From: Lachnospiraceae bacterium C1.1
GTDB taxonomy: Bacteria > Bacillota > Clostridia > Lachnospirales > Lachnospiraceae
Direction: 5' to 3'
NCBI GenBank assembly: GCA_030434875.1
Contig: JAUISW010000002.1
Span: 28,993 to 92,992 of the forward strand
Length of the DNA: 64,000 nt
The notes below the pieces were generated by a model. That model searched no databases and was not told where the DNA came from. It saw only the letters and a program-made list of their open reading frames with translations. Shown in pieces: positions 53,910-62,391 of the stretch. A program made the translations under genes and the position numbers. The number at the start of each line of letters is the position of its first letter. The first letter of the stretch is position 1.

Positions 53910-54881
53910 CTATTTACTGGATAAACAGATATCCATTTCGTGCCATTTTTCTCCACCCCATTCCGAAGCAGACATTCCTAAGTCCTTAAATCCAAACTTG
54001 CTGTACATTTCAACCTTTGCATCCAGACAAGTAAGAACAATTCTTTTTCTTCCTTCTTCTGTTGCTCTTTGTTTATATATTTCCATCATTTTTCGAGCGA
54101 GACCCTGATTACGATATTCCGGAAGCACATCAACTCCAAGGATCATAACATTTTCACCTTCAGGAAGATGTGTTCTGTAATCTGTAAAAAATTCATCTCT
54201 GAATGAGCCTTCATTACTGGCAATAGAATTTATAAATCCTGCGATTCTATTATTTTTTTTATCAATAGCCAGGAGGAATAAATTTTGCGCTACATTTATT
54301 CGTTCTTTCATGTGCTTTTCTGTACAAGCTTCATTTGGAGGAAAACATATCTGTTCAATCTCAGCCACTCTGTCTGCTTCTTCAGCCTTCATCGTTCTAA
54401 ATTCGAAAGAATCCGTTTCAGTCATAAAAAACTCATTGCATATCTTATCATAACGCGCCTGTTCCTTTTCCTTGATCGGTTTTGACAGATCATTCATGCA
54501 ATGATGAATAACATCGGCGTCTTTAAGAAGTTCATCCATTGGACTGTCTTTAACAAGTTTATCATCATGATGATATATTGCAGAGCATATAAGCTCTGTC
54601 TCTCCATGATCGGTCAATTGCAACTCGTTTAATATTTTCCTCGCAAGCTCGGCACCTTTATGCGCATGATCATCATAACTGCCTGTTTTATATGCATTTA
54701 GATCATGCAGCATTGCTGCCATCGATGCGAGCTCCGGATTAAGTCCGCGTCTTTTTGCAAGCATTGCAGCTGCAAGCGATACACCATAAAGATGCACAAA
54801 AGCACTATTTCGTTTGTCTTCATCCTTTATATGATTCAATTCGTTATCAACATATTTACGGATTTCTTTTAATCTGCTCAT
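53910..54881 (-). CDS. HD-domain / GNAT acetyltransferase fusion
   Basis: About 323 residues. An HD-type phosphohydrolase half (about 1-160) has HLYGVSLAAAM near 29, MLHDLNAYKTG near 57 and HHDDKL near 104. A GNAT N-acetyltransferase half (about 165-323) has acetyl-CoA-binding VLPEYRNQGLARKMM near 252. The combined protein is not one I can assign. ATG 54881 follows AAGGAG at four bases; a longer frame from 54998 would add a hydrophobic segment but has no binding site, and a TATAAT-like sequence lies within it. Confidence 0.8.
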   Translation of the reverse strand: MSRLKEIRKYVDNELNHIKDEDKRNSAFVHLYGVSLAAAMLAKRRGLNPELASMAAMLHDLNAYKTGSYDDHAHKGAELARKILNELQLTDHGETELICSAIYHHDDKLVKDSPMDELLKDADVIHHCMNDLSKPIKEKEQARYDKICNEFFMTETDSFEFRTMKAEEADRVAEIEQICFPPNEACTEKHMKERINVAQNLFLLAIDKKNNRIAGFINSIASNEGSFRDEFFTDYRTHLPEGENVMILGVDVLPEYRNQGLARKMMEIYKQRATEEGRKRIVLTCLDAKVEMYSKFGFKDLGMSASEWGGEKWHEMDICLSSK

Positions 54882-55115
54882 AATGCTCCTTATTGCCAAT
54901 GAATTTTTTATATCAAAATTTCTTCTCTTATTCTTAATTATACACGCTAGCAGCCATAAATCCCATCCCAAAATAAATAAAAGAACCAAATATTCCAAGT
55001 ATTAATATAACATCTTTGCACTAAAAAAAAGTCCCAATAGCACTCAATTACATTGTATAATTCGATTATAATGATACATTTCTTTTTTCATATCTAGAAA
55101 TAATGGAGGGGATTT

Positions 55116-56063
55116 ATGGAATTTGATATTCAATATCTTTTATTGCTACAAGATTTACGATCAGCAACCGGGGGAATTTTTAATGAATTTTTCAATTCAA
55201 TTTCAAAGGTTGCCGTTGACCTAATGCCACTTTTATCTGTAGTTATTTTCTGGTGTGTAGACAAAAAATGGGGATATAGATTTTTTGCAACATATGGCAT
55301 TGCTGATCTAATAAACGGAATAATTAAATTATCCGTTTGTGCATATAGACCATGGATAAGATCAGACCTCATAGAACCGGCCGGTGATTCCAAAGTCGCT
55401 GCAACCGGATATTCATTTCCGAGTGGTCATACAACAGTTGCCACTGCAATGTATGGTACTACTGCAGTCTGGCAAAATAATAAACGACGATGGCTGTCCA
55501 TCACATGCATAGTATTGATCGCACTGACCGGATTTTCCAGAAATTTTCTTGGGGTGCATACGCCACAGGACGTTTGTGTTGGTCTTTTAACAAGTATATT
55601 AACCATATTTCTCATTGGTAAGGCCCAGGGAAGCATTGAAAATAACGATTCATTAAAAGACAAGCTTACCATATTGAGTATTGTTATTGTAATAATGGTT
55701 ATTATATATATCCAACTCAAACCTTATCCAATGGATTATGTTAATGGCACACTCCTTGTAGATCCTCAAAAAATGATGAATGATACTTTCAAGGCATGTG
55801 GCAGCTTCCTTGGTTTTACCATAGGATGTTATATTGAAAGGCATTATATTAAATATGAAATACCTGAAAGTTCAAAAAATCTTCCAATAGTAACCTGTGT
55901 AGGTATAGGAATAGTTTTTGCATGGCACAGCTATTTTAGATCAGCAACAATAATCCCACTTCTTGGCGGACATTGGGGAAATTTCGCAGCCAACTTTATA
56001 CAGTTTATATTTGCAATATCTATTTATCCCATATATATAAAAAAGTTCTGCAGCGAAAATTAA
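55116..56063 (+). CDS. PAP2 family membrane phosphatase
   Basis: The 315-residue membrane protein has all three PAP2 motifs: K..AYRP (near 72-80), YSFPSGHTT (near 104) and SRNFLGVHTPQD (near 144). These give a lipid-phosphate or polyprenyl-pyrophosphate phosphatase with the active site outside. About ten membrane segments, more than the usual six, with an extra C-terminal group. GGAGGGGATTT precedes the ATG. The terminator at 56075-56118 follows. Confidence 0.92.
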   Translation: MEFDIQYLLLLQDLRSATGGIFNEFFNSISKVAVDLMPLLSVVIFWCVDKKWGYRFFATYGIADLINGIIKLSVCAYRPWIRSDLIEPAGDSKVAATGYSFPSGHTTVATAMYGTTAVWQNNKRRWLSITCIVLIALTGFSRNFLGVHTPQDVCVGLLTSILTIFLIGKAQGSIENNDSLKDKLTILSIVIVIMVIIYIQLKPYPMDYVNGTLLVDPQKMMNDTFKACGSFLGFTIGCYIERHYIKYEIPESSKNLPIVTCVGIGIVFAWHSYFRSATIIPLLGGHWGNFAANFIQFIFAISIYPIYIKKFCSEN

Positions 56064-56074
56064 GTAAAAAATAT

Positions 56075-56118
56075 AGCTTCAAAAATCGGTCTTTAAGGCT
56101 GATTTTTGAAGCTTTTTT
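56075..56118. terminator. Terminator between PAP2 and DUF4317-like genes
   Basis: AGCTTCAAAAATC and GATTTTTGAAGCT form a perfect 13-base stem with a T6 tail. Confidence 0.93.
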
Positions 56119-56136
56119 ACTTATATATATTATTGC

Positions 56137-56766
56137 CTATCTTCTCTTACATCCTAATGCAGTTATCAGCCCCTCTGCACTTTTCCCGGGAATTTTTTCA
56201 TAAACAGCAATATGATCCCAATCTGTGCTTCTATCCTTAAAAGACGGATAAAGAAAACCGCATTCCGCTTCACCCACTTCAGAATCATCATAAACCGGAG
56301 CTGCTATACAGATAAGATAATTATATACTTCTTCTGATTCCCACTGTTCTTCTTTATCTGACCCCTTCAAAGGAATATCATAAGTTCCGTTAAATATAAA
56401 AATCGCAAATTTCTTTCCATTTGCAAGTTTTTCTCCAGCGATCTCATAAAAAGTCTGTAATAATGCATCATTTTTTAGGTTAACTTCTTTTATTCCATCT
56501 AAAAGACGCATCATGACTTCAGACTCCTTTGATTCACATGGGAAGTCCAATTCAATCAAATTTTTATTCGTTTCTCCAAAAGGAACCGTTTTTGCCAGTT
56601 TTAGATTTTTATCCCTGTCCGGCATAGATAATTTTAAGAAATTTATATTGAAGGATCCCTCATCATATCCCTCTTCATCAAAATAACATCCGGCTATCCT
56701 GGAAATATTTGCTCTTTTTAATGTCATTCTTCTTGTAAGTTCCAGCATATCATCTCGGTTCAGCAT
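56137..56766 (-). CDS. DUF4317-like protein, short form
   Basis: The 209-residue protein begins MLNRDDMLELTRRMTLKRAN and RIAGCYFDEEGY, which I associate with DUF4317 proteins of Lachnospiraceae. Members I recall are about twice as long, so this is a short paralogue or truncated copy; its stop is followed directly by a terminator. Function is unknown. ATG 56766 has GAGAGGAAT upstream. It follows pncB by 66 bp on the same strand. Confidence 0.55.
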   Translation of the reverse strand: MLNRDDMLELTRRMTLKRANISRIAGCYFDEEGYDEGSFNINFLKLSMPDRDKNLKLAKTVPFGETNKNLIELDFPCESKESEVMMRLLDGIKEVNLKNDALLQTFYEIAGEKLANGKKFAIFIFNGTYDIPLKGSDKEEQWESEEVYNYLICIAAPVYDDSEVGEAECGFLYPSFKDRSTDWDHIAVYEKIPGKSAEGLITALGCKRR

Positions 56767-56831
56767 AATTTTAATATTCCTCTCCCTGAGTAAAAAATGG
56801 TGCAGAAAAAACTGCACCATTCCAAATCCCT

Positions 56832-58046
56832 TTATTCGTGGTTCATTCTCCAGTCAATACATCTCTGCAGATAGTCTACATACTCGGGATTCTTACACAT
56901 TTCTTTACCCTCAGTATCTGAGATCTTCGCAACATCCTGTCCATTGCAGGCAGTTGTCTTCATTACAATGTTAAGAGCCGGAACCGAAGTATCATTTGCA
57001 ATATATGTACCTATTCCAAAAGCAACCTTTGCCTTACCTTCAAAGTGTCTGAATATTTTATCAGCCTTTTCAAAATCAAGTGAATCCGAGAAGAGTAAAG
57101 TCTTTGTCTTTGCATCGAGCCCAAGTTTTTCATAGTGATTCAGCATTTTCTCGCCCCATGCGATGGGATCTCCTGAATCATGACGAACACCTGAGAAAAG
57201 AGTTGCAAATGTTAGCTGGAAATCTTTTAAGAAACAATCTGTTGTAATAGCATCTGTCAAAGCTATTCCGTTTAAAACGCCATATTCTTTTACCCATGCA
57301 TTCAGTGCATACCAGTTACTGTATGCAGGGTTATGTTTATGATTTCCCTGACCTGTAGCCATGATCCATTCATGTGCCATTGTACCTACAGGTGTTATAT
57401 TATATTTTTTTGCAAGATAAACATTACTTGTTCCTATAAACTTAGATCTTACACCTTCTATACCATTAAGTTCGACAAGCTTCCTGACAGCAAGTTCCTG
57501 TGCCTCAGCTGACAGACGACGTCTTATACCAAATTCAGAGAAAACATTTATGCATAATTCGTTATTCTTAAGCTTGTTAAATTTATCCTCAAGACGATCC
57601 TTAAAGCTTACAAGCAATTTATCATAATTATAATTCATGCGGAAATATGTCTCATTAACAATTGCAAGCGCAGGGATTTCATACATTGATGTATTAAGCC
57701 ATGTTCCCTTGGTTTCAATTGAAAGACCACATTCAGCATTATTACTTATTTCGAAATCCTCATAGCGTGGTTTCCAGATACGCAGGAAATCAATATATGA
57801 ACCCTTTATCCATTTTATATTATCGAGATATTGGAGCTCATCCTCTGTGAATTTAAGGCTGCAATATGCCTTGATCTGTTCTTTAATTTCCTCAACCATT
57901 TCCGGCGTAAAATGAACATCTTTATTTCTGCATTTAAATGTCCAGGTTGTTTTGTAATCCGGAAACTGATGATAAATAGCCTGCCCCATAGAAAATTTAT
58001 ATAAATCTGTTTCTAAGAGTGAATTGATGATCTGATGTAAAACCAT
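56832..58046 (-). CDS. pncB: Nicotinate phosphoribosyltransferase
   Basis: The 404-residue enzyme joins nicotinate and PRPP to nicotinate mononucleotide, with ATP, the entry step of NAD salvage. Family elements are TDLYKFSMGQAIY near 13-25, the phosphorylated-His region in PVGTMAHEWIMA near 212-223, and SDSLDFEKADKIF near 320. It is complete. It follows pncA by 68 bp and together they convert nicotinamide to NaMN under NrtR control. Confidence 0.96.
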   Translation of the reverse strand: MVLHQIINSLLETDLYKFSMGQAIYHQFPDYKTTWTFKCRNKDVHFTPEMVEEIKEQIKAYCSLKFTEDELQYLDNIKWIKGSYIDFLRIWKPRYEDFEISNNAECGLSIETKGTWLNTSMYEIPALAIVNETYFRMNYNYDKLLVSFKDRLEDKFNKLKNNELCINVFSEFGIRRRLSAEAQELAVRKLVELNGIEGVRSKFIGTSNVYLAKKYNITPVGTMAHEWIMATGQGNHKHNPAYSNWYALNAWVKEYGVLNGIALTDAITTDCFLKDFQLTFATLFSGVRHDSGDPIAWGEKMLNHYEKLGLDAKTKTLLFSDSLDFEKADKIFRHFEGKAKVAFGIGTYIANDTSVPALNIVMKTTACNGQDVAKISDTEGKEMCKNPEYVDYLQRCIDWRMNHE

Positions 58047-58114
58047 TGTTAATAGTTCCTTTCTTTTTCATTAGTTTGCTTGCTTATATTTAGAAAACCG
58101 CATTGGATGCGAGT

Positions 58115-58678
58115 TTAGTCATATTTTCTCCAGGGTTCTTTACCTTCGTTTGAAATATGTATGTGTGTTGCTTTCATCGCATTTAATGCAGTATCGTGTC
58201 CCTCCGGACTGATTCCCGCACAGCATGCCGCGTCTACACATATAGGAATATTAGGTAAATATGCTTTTGTAACCATCGCATTACTGATAACGCAGACATC
58301 AGTACATACACCAACAATTTCTATTTTTTCAATATTCTTAAGCACGAGTTGTTTTCTCAATTCTTCGCCTAGTTCTGTTGCACCAAAGGTATATTTTTTT
58401 ATAACAGGTCTTCCTTCTGTATATGGAATCAATTCGTCAATGATCTCCCACCCCTCTGTTCCGTCTATACAATGTGGAACAGGAAGGTTCTTACCTTCTT
58501 CCGTTTCCATATAATTTCCTAAATGTGTATCCTTAGTAAAGATAACTATGTCATTATCCTCTATTGCATTTTTTACTTTTTCTACCAGATTGGGAACTAT
58601 GGCAATGGCTTCTTCATTTCTGAGTGCCCCAGTAACAAAATCATTCTGCATGTCAACAACAACCAGTATCCTGTTCAT
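58115..58678 (-). CDS. pncA: Nicotinamidase
   Basis: The 187-residue isochorismatase-fold enzyme deaminates nicotinamide to nicotinate. Asp in VVDMQNDFV near 8, Lys in FTKDTH near 50 and Cys in VGVCTDVCV near 132 form the catalytic triad. ATG 58678 follows AAAGGGAG; a longer frame from 58780 would overlap nrtR by 89 bp. The start lies 13 bp past nrtR's stop, giving a tight nrtR-pncA-pncB operon. Confidence 0.95.
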   Translation of the reverse strand: MNRILVVVDMQNDFVTGALRNEEAIAIVPNLVEKVKNAIEDNDIVIFTKDTHLGNYMETEEGKNLPVPHCIDGTEGWEIIDELIPYTEGRPVIKKYTFGATELGEELRKQLVLKNIEKIEIVGVCTDVCVISNAMVTKAYLPNIPICVDAACCAGISPEGHDTALNAMKATHIHISNEGKEPWRKYD

Positions 58679-58691
58679 ATTTTTTCTCCCT

Positions 58692-59444
58692 TTAGTGAAG
58701 TTTTCTGTAAAGACTCGCCTGCCTATGACCGCTGTTAGTCGTTTTTTCTTTTGTATCGACCACAAGCCCTGTCTTAACATATTTGTTTAAGAAACCTCTT
58801 CTGAAATTTCCGGTATCTTCAGCTTTTCCTGTTACTGTCTCGTATATTTTTTTTAACTCATAAATTGTAAAAGACTGATCATTTTTCAAAAACTTAAATG
58901 CATCATCTGTATATTCAATACGATTGCGCAATCTTTTAATAGCGGTCTTAATTATTTCAGCATGATCAAATGCCAGATCATCTGACTTAACCACGTTTCT
59001 GTCACCTACCAGAGTAAGTCCGTCTATATCTATATTGATCTTAAAAATCTGTGTGTCTGATGCATCATCATCTTCTCGGAAATTTAAGGTACTCTTCGGA
59101 ACAAAAGCCATATATGCAACAGCAATGATTCTCATTCTTGGGTCTCTGTCTACAGTTCCAAACGTAGCAAACTGCTCAATTGGTATATTTTCCAACCCTG
59201 TTTCTTCTTTTAATTCTCTCGAAGCTGCTTCATCTAAAGATTCATTAATTGCAACAAATCCTCCGGGTACCGCCCATCTGTCCTTATACGGAAAGTCCTT
59301 TCTTTTGATCAGCAATATAGAAAGTTCATTAGTCTCTGATAAAGTAAAAATAACAATATCTGCCGTTACAGAGGGTTTTTCATATTTGTCCGCATTATAA
59401 TTCTCAATATATTTCTTCTCTTCTTCTGATGTAGGATAATACAT
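58692..59444 (-). CDS. nrtR: NrtR-type regulator: Nudix domain plus winged helix
   Basis: The 250-residue protein has a Nudix domain (about 25-165) with a complete box, GGFVAINESLDEAASRELKE near 66-85, and a C-terminal winged helix (about 175-250) with FTIYELKKIYE. NrtR proteins sense ADP-ribose or related NAD products and repress NAD synthesis genes. An intact Nudix box means it might also hydrolyse. The AGGAGG is 13 bases before the ATG, a long gap; no closer in-frame start exists because a TAG precedes it. Operators overlap its promoter. Confidence 0.92.
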   Translation of the reverse strand: MYYPTSEEEKKYIENYNADKYEKPSVTADIVIFTLSETNELSILLIKRKDFPYKDRWAVPGGFVAINESLDEAASRELKEETGLENIPIEQFATFGTVDRDPRMRIIAVAYMAFVPKSTLNFREDDDASDTQIFKINIDIDGLTLVGDRNVVKSDDLAFDHAEIIKTAIKRLRNRIEYTDDAFKFLKNDQSFTIYELKKIYETVTGKAEDTGNFRRGFLNKYVKTGLVVDTKEKTTNSGHRQASLYRKLH

Positions 59445-59493
59445 CTATGTAAATCTGCCTCCTGTATATTATTGTCATCTAAACCATGTTAAT

Positions 59494-59522
59494 AATATAG
59501 TCTTATTGACTATATAAGTCAA
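59494..59522 (-). promoter_or_regulatory. Promoter with overlapping putative NrtR operators
   Basis: On the minus strand TTGACT, 17 bp, TATATT forms a promoter (59522 to 59494). Two interleaved palindromes cover it: TATAGTC-TTATT-GACTATA (59496-59514) and TTGACT-ATATA-AGTCAA (59506-59522). A repressor bound here would block RNA polymerase. The NrtR assignment is inferred from position. Confidence 0.75.
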
Positions 59523-59611
59523 CTATAATTTAAACTTAATTGTTATCATAAACATTATTTATTTGACCGGTTATGAATTTCCATATATTATTTTATTTAC
59601 ACACATAAACA

Positions 59612-59652
59612 AAGAGCCTGACAGATGCGTAATCTTCAGACTCTTATTTTCC
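59612..59652 (+). terminator. Hairpin before azlC
   Basis: AAGAGCCTGA and TCAGACTCTT pair with one mismatch, followed by ATTTT. It ends 15 bp before azlC and may be an attenuator or the leftover terminator of a lost gene. Confidence 0.5.
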
Positions 59653-59666
59653 TAAATTAAAATCTT

Positions 59667-60362
59667 ATGAAAAAAATGGACAATCAAACAATCAAAAAAG
59701 CTTTTTATAAATCTCTTCCTGTTTTAGCAGGCTATATTGTTTTAGGAATTGGTTTCGGAATTCTTCTTAAAAATGCCGGTTATGGTGTTATCTGGGCTGC
59801 TGCCATGAGTATTTTCATATATGCAGGCTCAATGCAATATGTTGGTGTCGGACTGTTATCCGGCGGAGCTAGTGTTTTAACAACGATCATTACCACCATC
59901 ACAGTAAATGCCCGGCATCTTTTTTACAGCATTTCAATGATAAATAAATATAAAAATGCCGGAAAATACAAGCCATATATGATTTTCGCGCTTACAGACG
60001 AAACATATTCCCTTCTTTGCGACGGAAATACCCCAAATGATACTGATCCTAATCTATATCGTTTTTTGGTATCATTTTTTAACCACTGTTATTGGGTAAG
60101 CGGAAGTATAATCGGTAATCTGATTGGTGGAATCCTTCCCTTCTCCACTGCAGGAATTGAATTCTCAATGACCGCTCTCTTCATCGCAGGGTTTACCGAG
60201 CAATGGCTTACCAGCAAAGATCACATACCGGCTTTAACAGGTCTTATTTCTACTCTTATATGTCTTTTACTTTTTGGGCGGGATAATTTCCTCATCCCTG
60301 CAATGCTGCTTATAACACTGCTTCTTACAATTTTTCAAGGACGAAAGGATTTTCCGGAATGA
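59667..60362 (+). CDS. azlC: AzlC family branched-chain amino acid exporter, large subunit
   Basis: The 231-residue membrane protein has about seven membrane segments. [17 protein letters not shown] near 19-35 and [17 protein letters not shown] near 47-63 match AzlC. With AzlD it exports branched-chain amino acids and analogues. The start region lacks a clear binding site; ATG 59676 is equally possible. Its stop overlaps azlD (ATGA), a coupled pair. Confidence 0.92.
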   Translation: MKKMDNQTIKKAFYKSLPVLAGYIVLGIGFGILLKNAGYGVIWAAAMSIFIYAGSMQYVGVGLLSGGASVLTTIITTITVNARHLFYSISMINKYKNAGKYKPYMIFALTDETYSLLCDGNTPNDTDPNLYRFLVSFFNHCYWVSGSIIGNLIGGILPFSTAGIEFSMTALFIAGFTEQWLTSKDHIPALTGLISTLICLLLFGRDNFLIPAMLLITLLLTIFQGRKDFPE

Positions 60363-60673
60363 AACCTGCAATTTTAATTTCAGCTATGGCGATCACAACA
60401 ATGCTTATCAGAATGCTGCCGTTTATTATTTTTAGGAAAAATACTCCTAAATATATATCTTATCTTGGAAAAGTATTACCTTCTGCGATCATCGGAATGC
60501 TGGTTATATATTGTCTTAAAGATGTAAACTTATTCGGAAGTTCACATGGAATTCCAGAGTTTGCTTCTGCTCTTTTTGTTGTTCTAATACAGATATTAAA
60601 GAGAAACTCTCTTATAAGCATTCTTTCCGGAACTGTCTTTTACATGCTTTTAATTCAGTTTTTCTTCAAATAA
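60359..60673 (+). CDS. azlD: AzlD family small subunit
   Basis: The 104-residue membrane protein has four hydrophobic segments, with the typical [14 protein letters not shown] near 13-26 and [20 protein letters not shown] near 35-54. Its ATG overlaps the azlC stop by four bases. It is the partner of AzlC in amino acid export. Confidence 0.92.
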   Translation: MKPAILISAMAITTMLIRMLPFIIFRKNTPKYISYLGKVLPSAIIGMLVIYCLKDVNLFGSSHGIPEFASALFVVLIQILKRNSLISILSGTVFYMLLIQFFFK

Positions 60674-60690
60674 ACAGTCATCGTGATTAG

Positions 60691-61059
60691 TTAAAGATTA
60701 ACAATTTCAGCTATCTTTCTTCCGCATAAAACACCTAATATACAGCAAAGGCAGCTCAGAAATATATATAATCCACCTACAGCATAATGTTTATTTTCAA
60801 GCAAATTAAATGCTTCCAATGAAAATGTTGAAAAGGTCGTAAAGCCACCACATACGCCGGTTTTCCAGAATAAAACAGTATTAGCGGATACTTTTTCATT
60901 ATTAGCTGATATTCCTACAACAAATCCTATCAATATTGCACCTATAATATTGGTAATAAAAGTTAGAAATGGGAACTCTGTTTTTACCGGCAAGAGGCTT
61001 ATCGAATATCTTCCCATTGCCCCCACTGCCCCGCCTAACGCAACAAATAAAAAATTCAT
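60691..61059 (-). CDS. crcB: Fluoride channel CrcB/Fluc
   Basis: The 122-residue protein has four membrane helices with GGAVGAMGRY near 9-18, the conserved Asn in FITNIIGA near 37 and GGFTTFSTFS near 70. The Fluc family forms dual-topology fluoride channels that remove F- from the cell. A single gene suggests a homodimer. I found no fluoride riboswitch in the short upstream gap. It lies after the padR gene on the same strand. Confidence 0.93.
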   Translation of the reverse strand: MNFLFVALGGAVGAMGRYSISLLPVKTEFPFLTFITNIIGAILIGFVVGISANNEKVSANTVLFWKTGVCGGFTTFSTFSLEAFNLLENKHYAVGGLYIFLSCLCCILGVLCGRKIAEIVNL

Positions 61060-61097
61060 CTATATCCTCCATTTAATAATTTAGCATATTTTTCAGC

Positions 61098-61631
61098 TCA
61101 ACTCTTAGATTCTTCCAGCCAGTCCACATACTCACTTTCGCGCCTTATTGCATGATTAAGTATCAGATAATGCCCATAATTTTCATCAATATCCTTTTTT
61201 GAAGGAAAAACTTCCTTCATTCTATCTTTCAAATGATTTAATTTACTTACTCTCAAATGATACTGTTCATTTAATAGTTCTTTCAATCGTGGATCTTTTT
61301 TATCCTTAATAAAATAAAGTTTAAGAATAAACTCGTCCTTATTAACAGATAATTGCTCATCATAAGAATATTTCCATTTTTCAAGCCTTTTAAGTCCCTT
61401 TTCCGTTATTGTGTAATAGGTTTTCTCTATCTTATTTCCAAAAAATCCGGTTTCAGCCTCTATTTCTTCTTCATTCAACAATTTTTTCAATTCAACATAA
61501 ATCTGAGAATGTTTAACAGACCAGAACTCCCCGATCTCTGTCTTAAATTCCTTGTTTAACTCATATCCTGTTTTAGGCTGCTTTTCAATGAGTCCAAGAA
61601 GTATCAACGGAAGCAAATTTTTTTGTGACAT
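61098..61631 (-). CDS. padR: PadR family transcriptional regulator
   Basis: The 177-residue protein has the N-terminal PadR winged helix (MSQKNLLPLILLGLIEKQPK near 1-20, GYELNKEF, then a wing) and a C-terminal dimer domain of charged helix (Vir-type). ATG 61631 follows GGAG at eight bases. It diverges from padC, the classic target, and a dyad at 61660-61681 lies between. Phenolic acids presumably relieve repression. Confidence 0.92.
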   Translation of the reverse strand: MSQKNLLPLILLGLIEKQPKTGYELNKEFKTEIGEFWSVKHSQIYVELKKLLNEEEIEAETGFFGNKIEKTYYTITEKGLKRLEKWKYSYDEQLSVNKDEFILKLYFIKDKKDPRLKELLNEQYHLRVSKLNHLKDRMKEVFPSKKDIDENYGHYLILNHAIRRESEYVDWLEESKS

Positions 61632-61659
61632 GTTCAGCACTCCAATTTTTATAAAATTT

Positions 61660-61681
61660 TTATTGACAATAGTTAATAAAA
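61660..61681. promoter_or_regulatory. Dyad operator between padR and padC
   Basis: TTTATTGACAA and TAGTTAATAAA form an imperfect dyad (9 of 11). It includes a TTGACA that, with TATAAC 15 bp on, could be the padC promoter. It is a natural candidate for PadR binding. Confidence 0.55.
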
Positions 61682-61757
61682 AGTATAACATAATCACTGC
61701 AAGAATAACATGTATATATTTACATGTTTATATTATCTATAGAAAGGAAACTATACT

Positions 61758-62306
61758 ATGGCAAAAACTGTTTTTAAGGAATTATCTGATTTTATCGGCA
61801 CGCATTTTATTTATACATATGACAATGGCTGGGAGTATGAATGGTACTGTAAAAATGATCACACCTGCTGCTACCGTATTCACGGCGGAATGGTTAAAGG
61901 CAGATGGGTAACAGATCAGGAAATTAATCTTTTTAAGATTGCTGATGGAATTTTTAAGGTTACATGGACAGAACCCACAGGAACAGATGTTGCTCTCGAT
62001 TTCATGCCAAATGAAGGTAAAATAAACGGAGTTATCTTCTTCCCTAAATGGGTTCACGAACATCCTGAAATTACTGTTTGTTACCAGAATAAGCATCTTG
62101 ACAGAATGTATGAAGCAAGAGAAAAATACGAAACTTATCCTAAATATGTTGTCCCAGAATTTGCAACCATTACATACATAGGCAAGGCTGGAGAAAATAA
62201 TGATGATGTTATAAATGAAACACCATATGATGGAATGTGTGATGATATAAGAAATGGTAAATTTTATGATAAAGATTATAAACATCTCTCAAGAAAAGCT
62301 GAATGA
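61758..62306 (+). CDS. padC: Phenolic acid decarboxylase
   Basis: The 182-residue enzyme decarboxylates p-coumarate, ferulate and caffeate to vinyl phenols. Signature stretches are [19 protein letters not shown] near 12-30 (substrate tyrosines), [12 protein letters not shown] near 43-54 (Arg) and [13 protein letters not shown] near 70-82 (Glu). It is complete. AGAAAGGAAAC precedes the ATG. Divergent from padR, it forms a substrate-inducible detoxification pair for plant cell wall phenolics. Confidence 0.95.
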   Translation: MAKTVFKELSDFIGTHFIYTYDNGWEYEWYCKNDHTCCYRIHGGMVKGRWVTDQEINLFKIADGIFKVTWTEPTGTDVALDFMPNEGKINGVIFFPKWVHEHPEITVCYQNKHLDRMYEAREKYETYPKYVVPEFATITYIGKAGENNDDVINETPYDGMCDDIRNGKFYDKDYKHLSRKAE

Positions 62307-62318
62307 TCAAATCTGAAA

Positions 62319-62367
62319 TAAAAAAGAGCTGTTATATCATTTTCTCGATATAACAGTTCTTTTTTTA
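62319..62367. terminator. Terminator between padC and a lipoprotein gene
   Basis: AAAAAAGAGCTGTTATATC pairs with GATATAACAGTTCTTTTTT (one G-U), eight-base loop; bidirectional. Confidence 0.92.
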
Positions 62368-62391
62368 CTGGATTACCCTCTCATAATTTGA

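Noticed and set aside
54882..54998. N-terminal membrane segment for the HD-GNAT protein
   Set aside because: The upstream ATG has no ribosome binding site and the stretch includes a TATAAT-like promoter element; ATG 54881 has AAGGAG.
61060..61097. Fluoride riboswitch before crcB
   Set aside because: Only 38 bp separate crcB from padR and no conserved riboswitch pattern is present.
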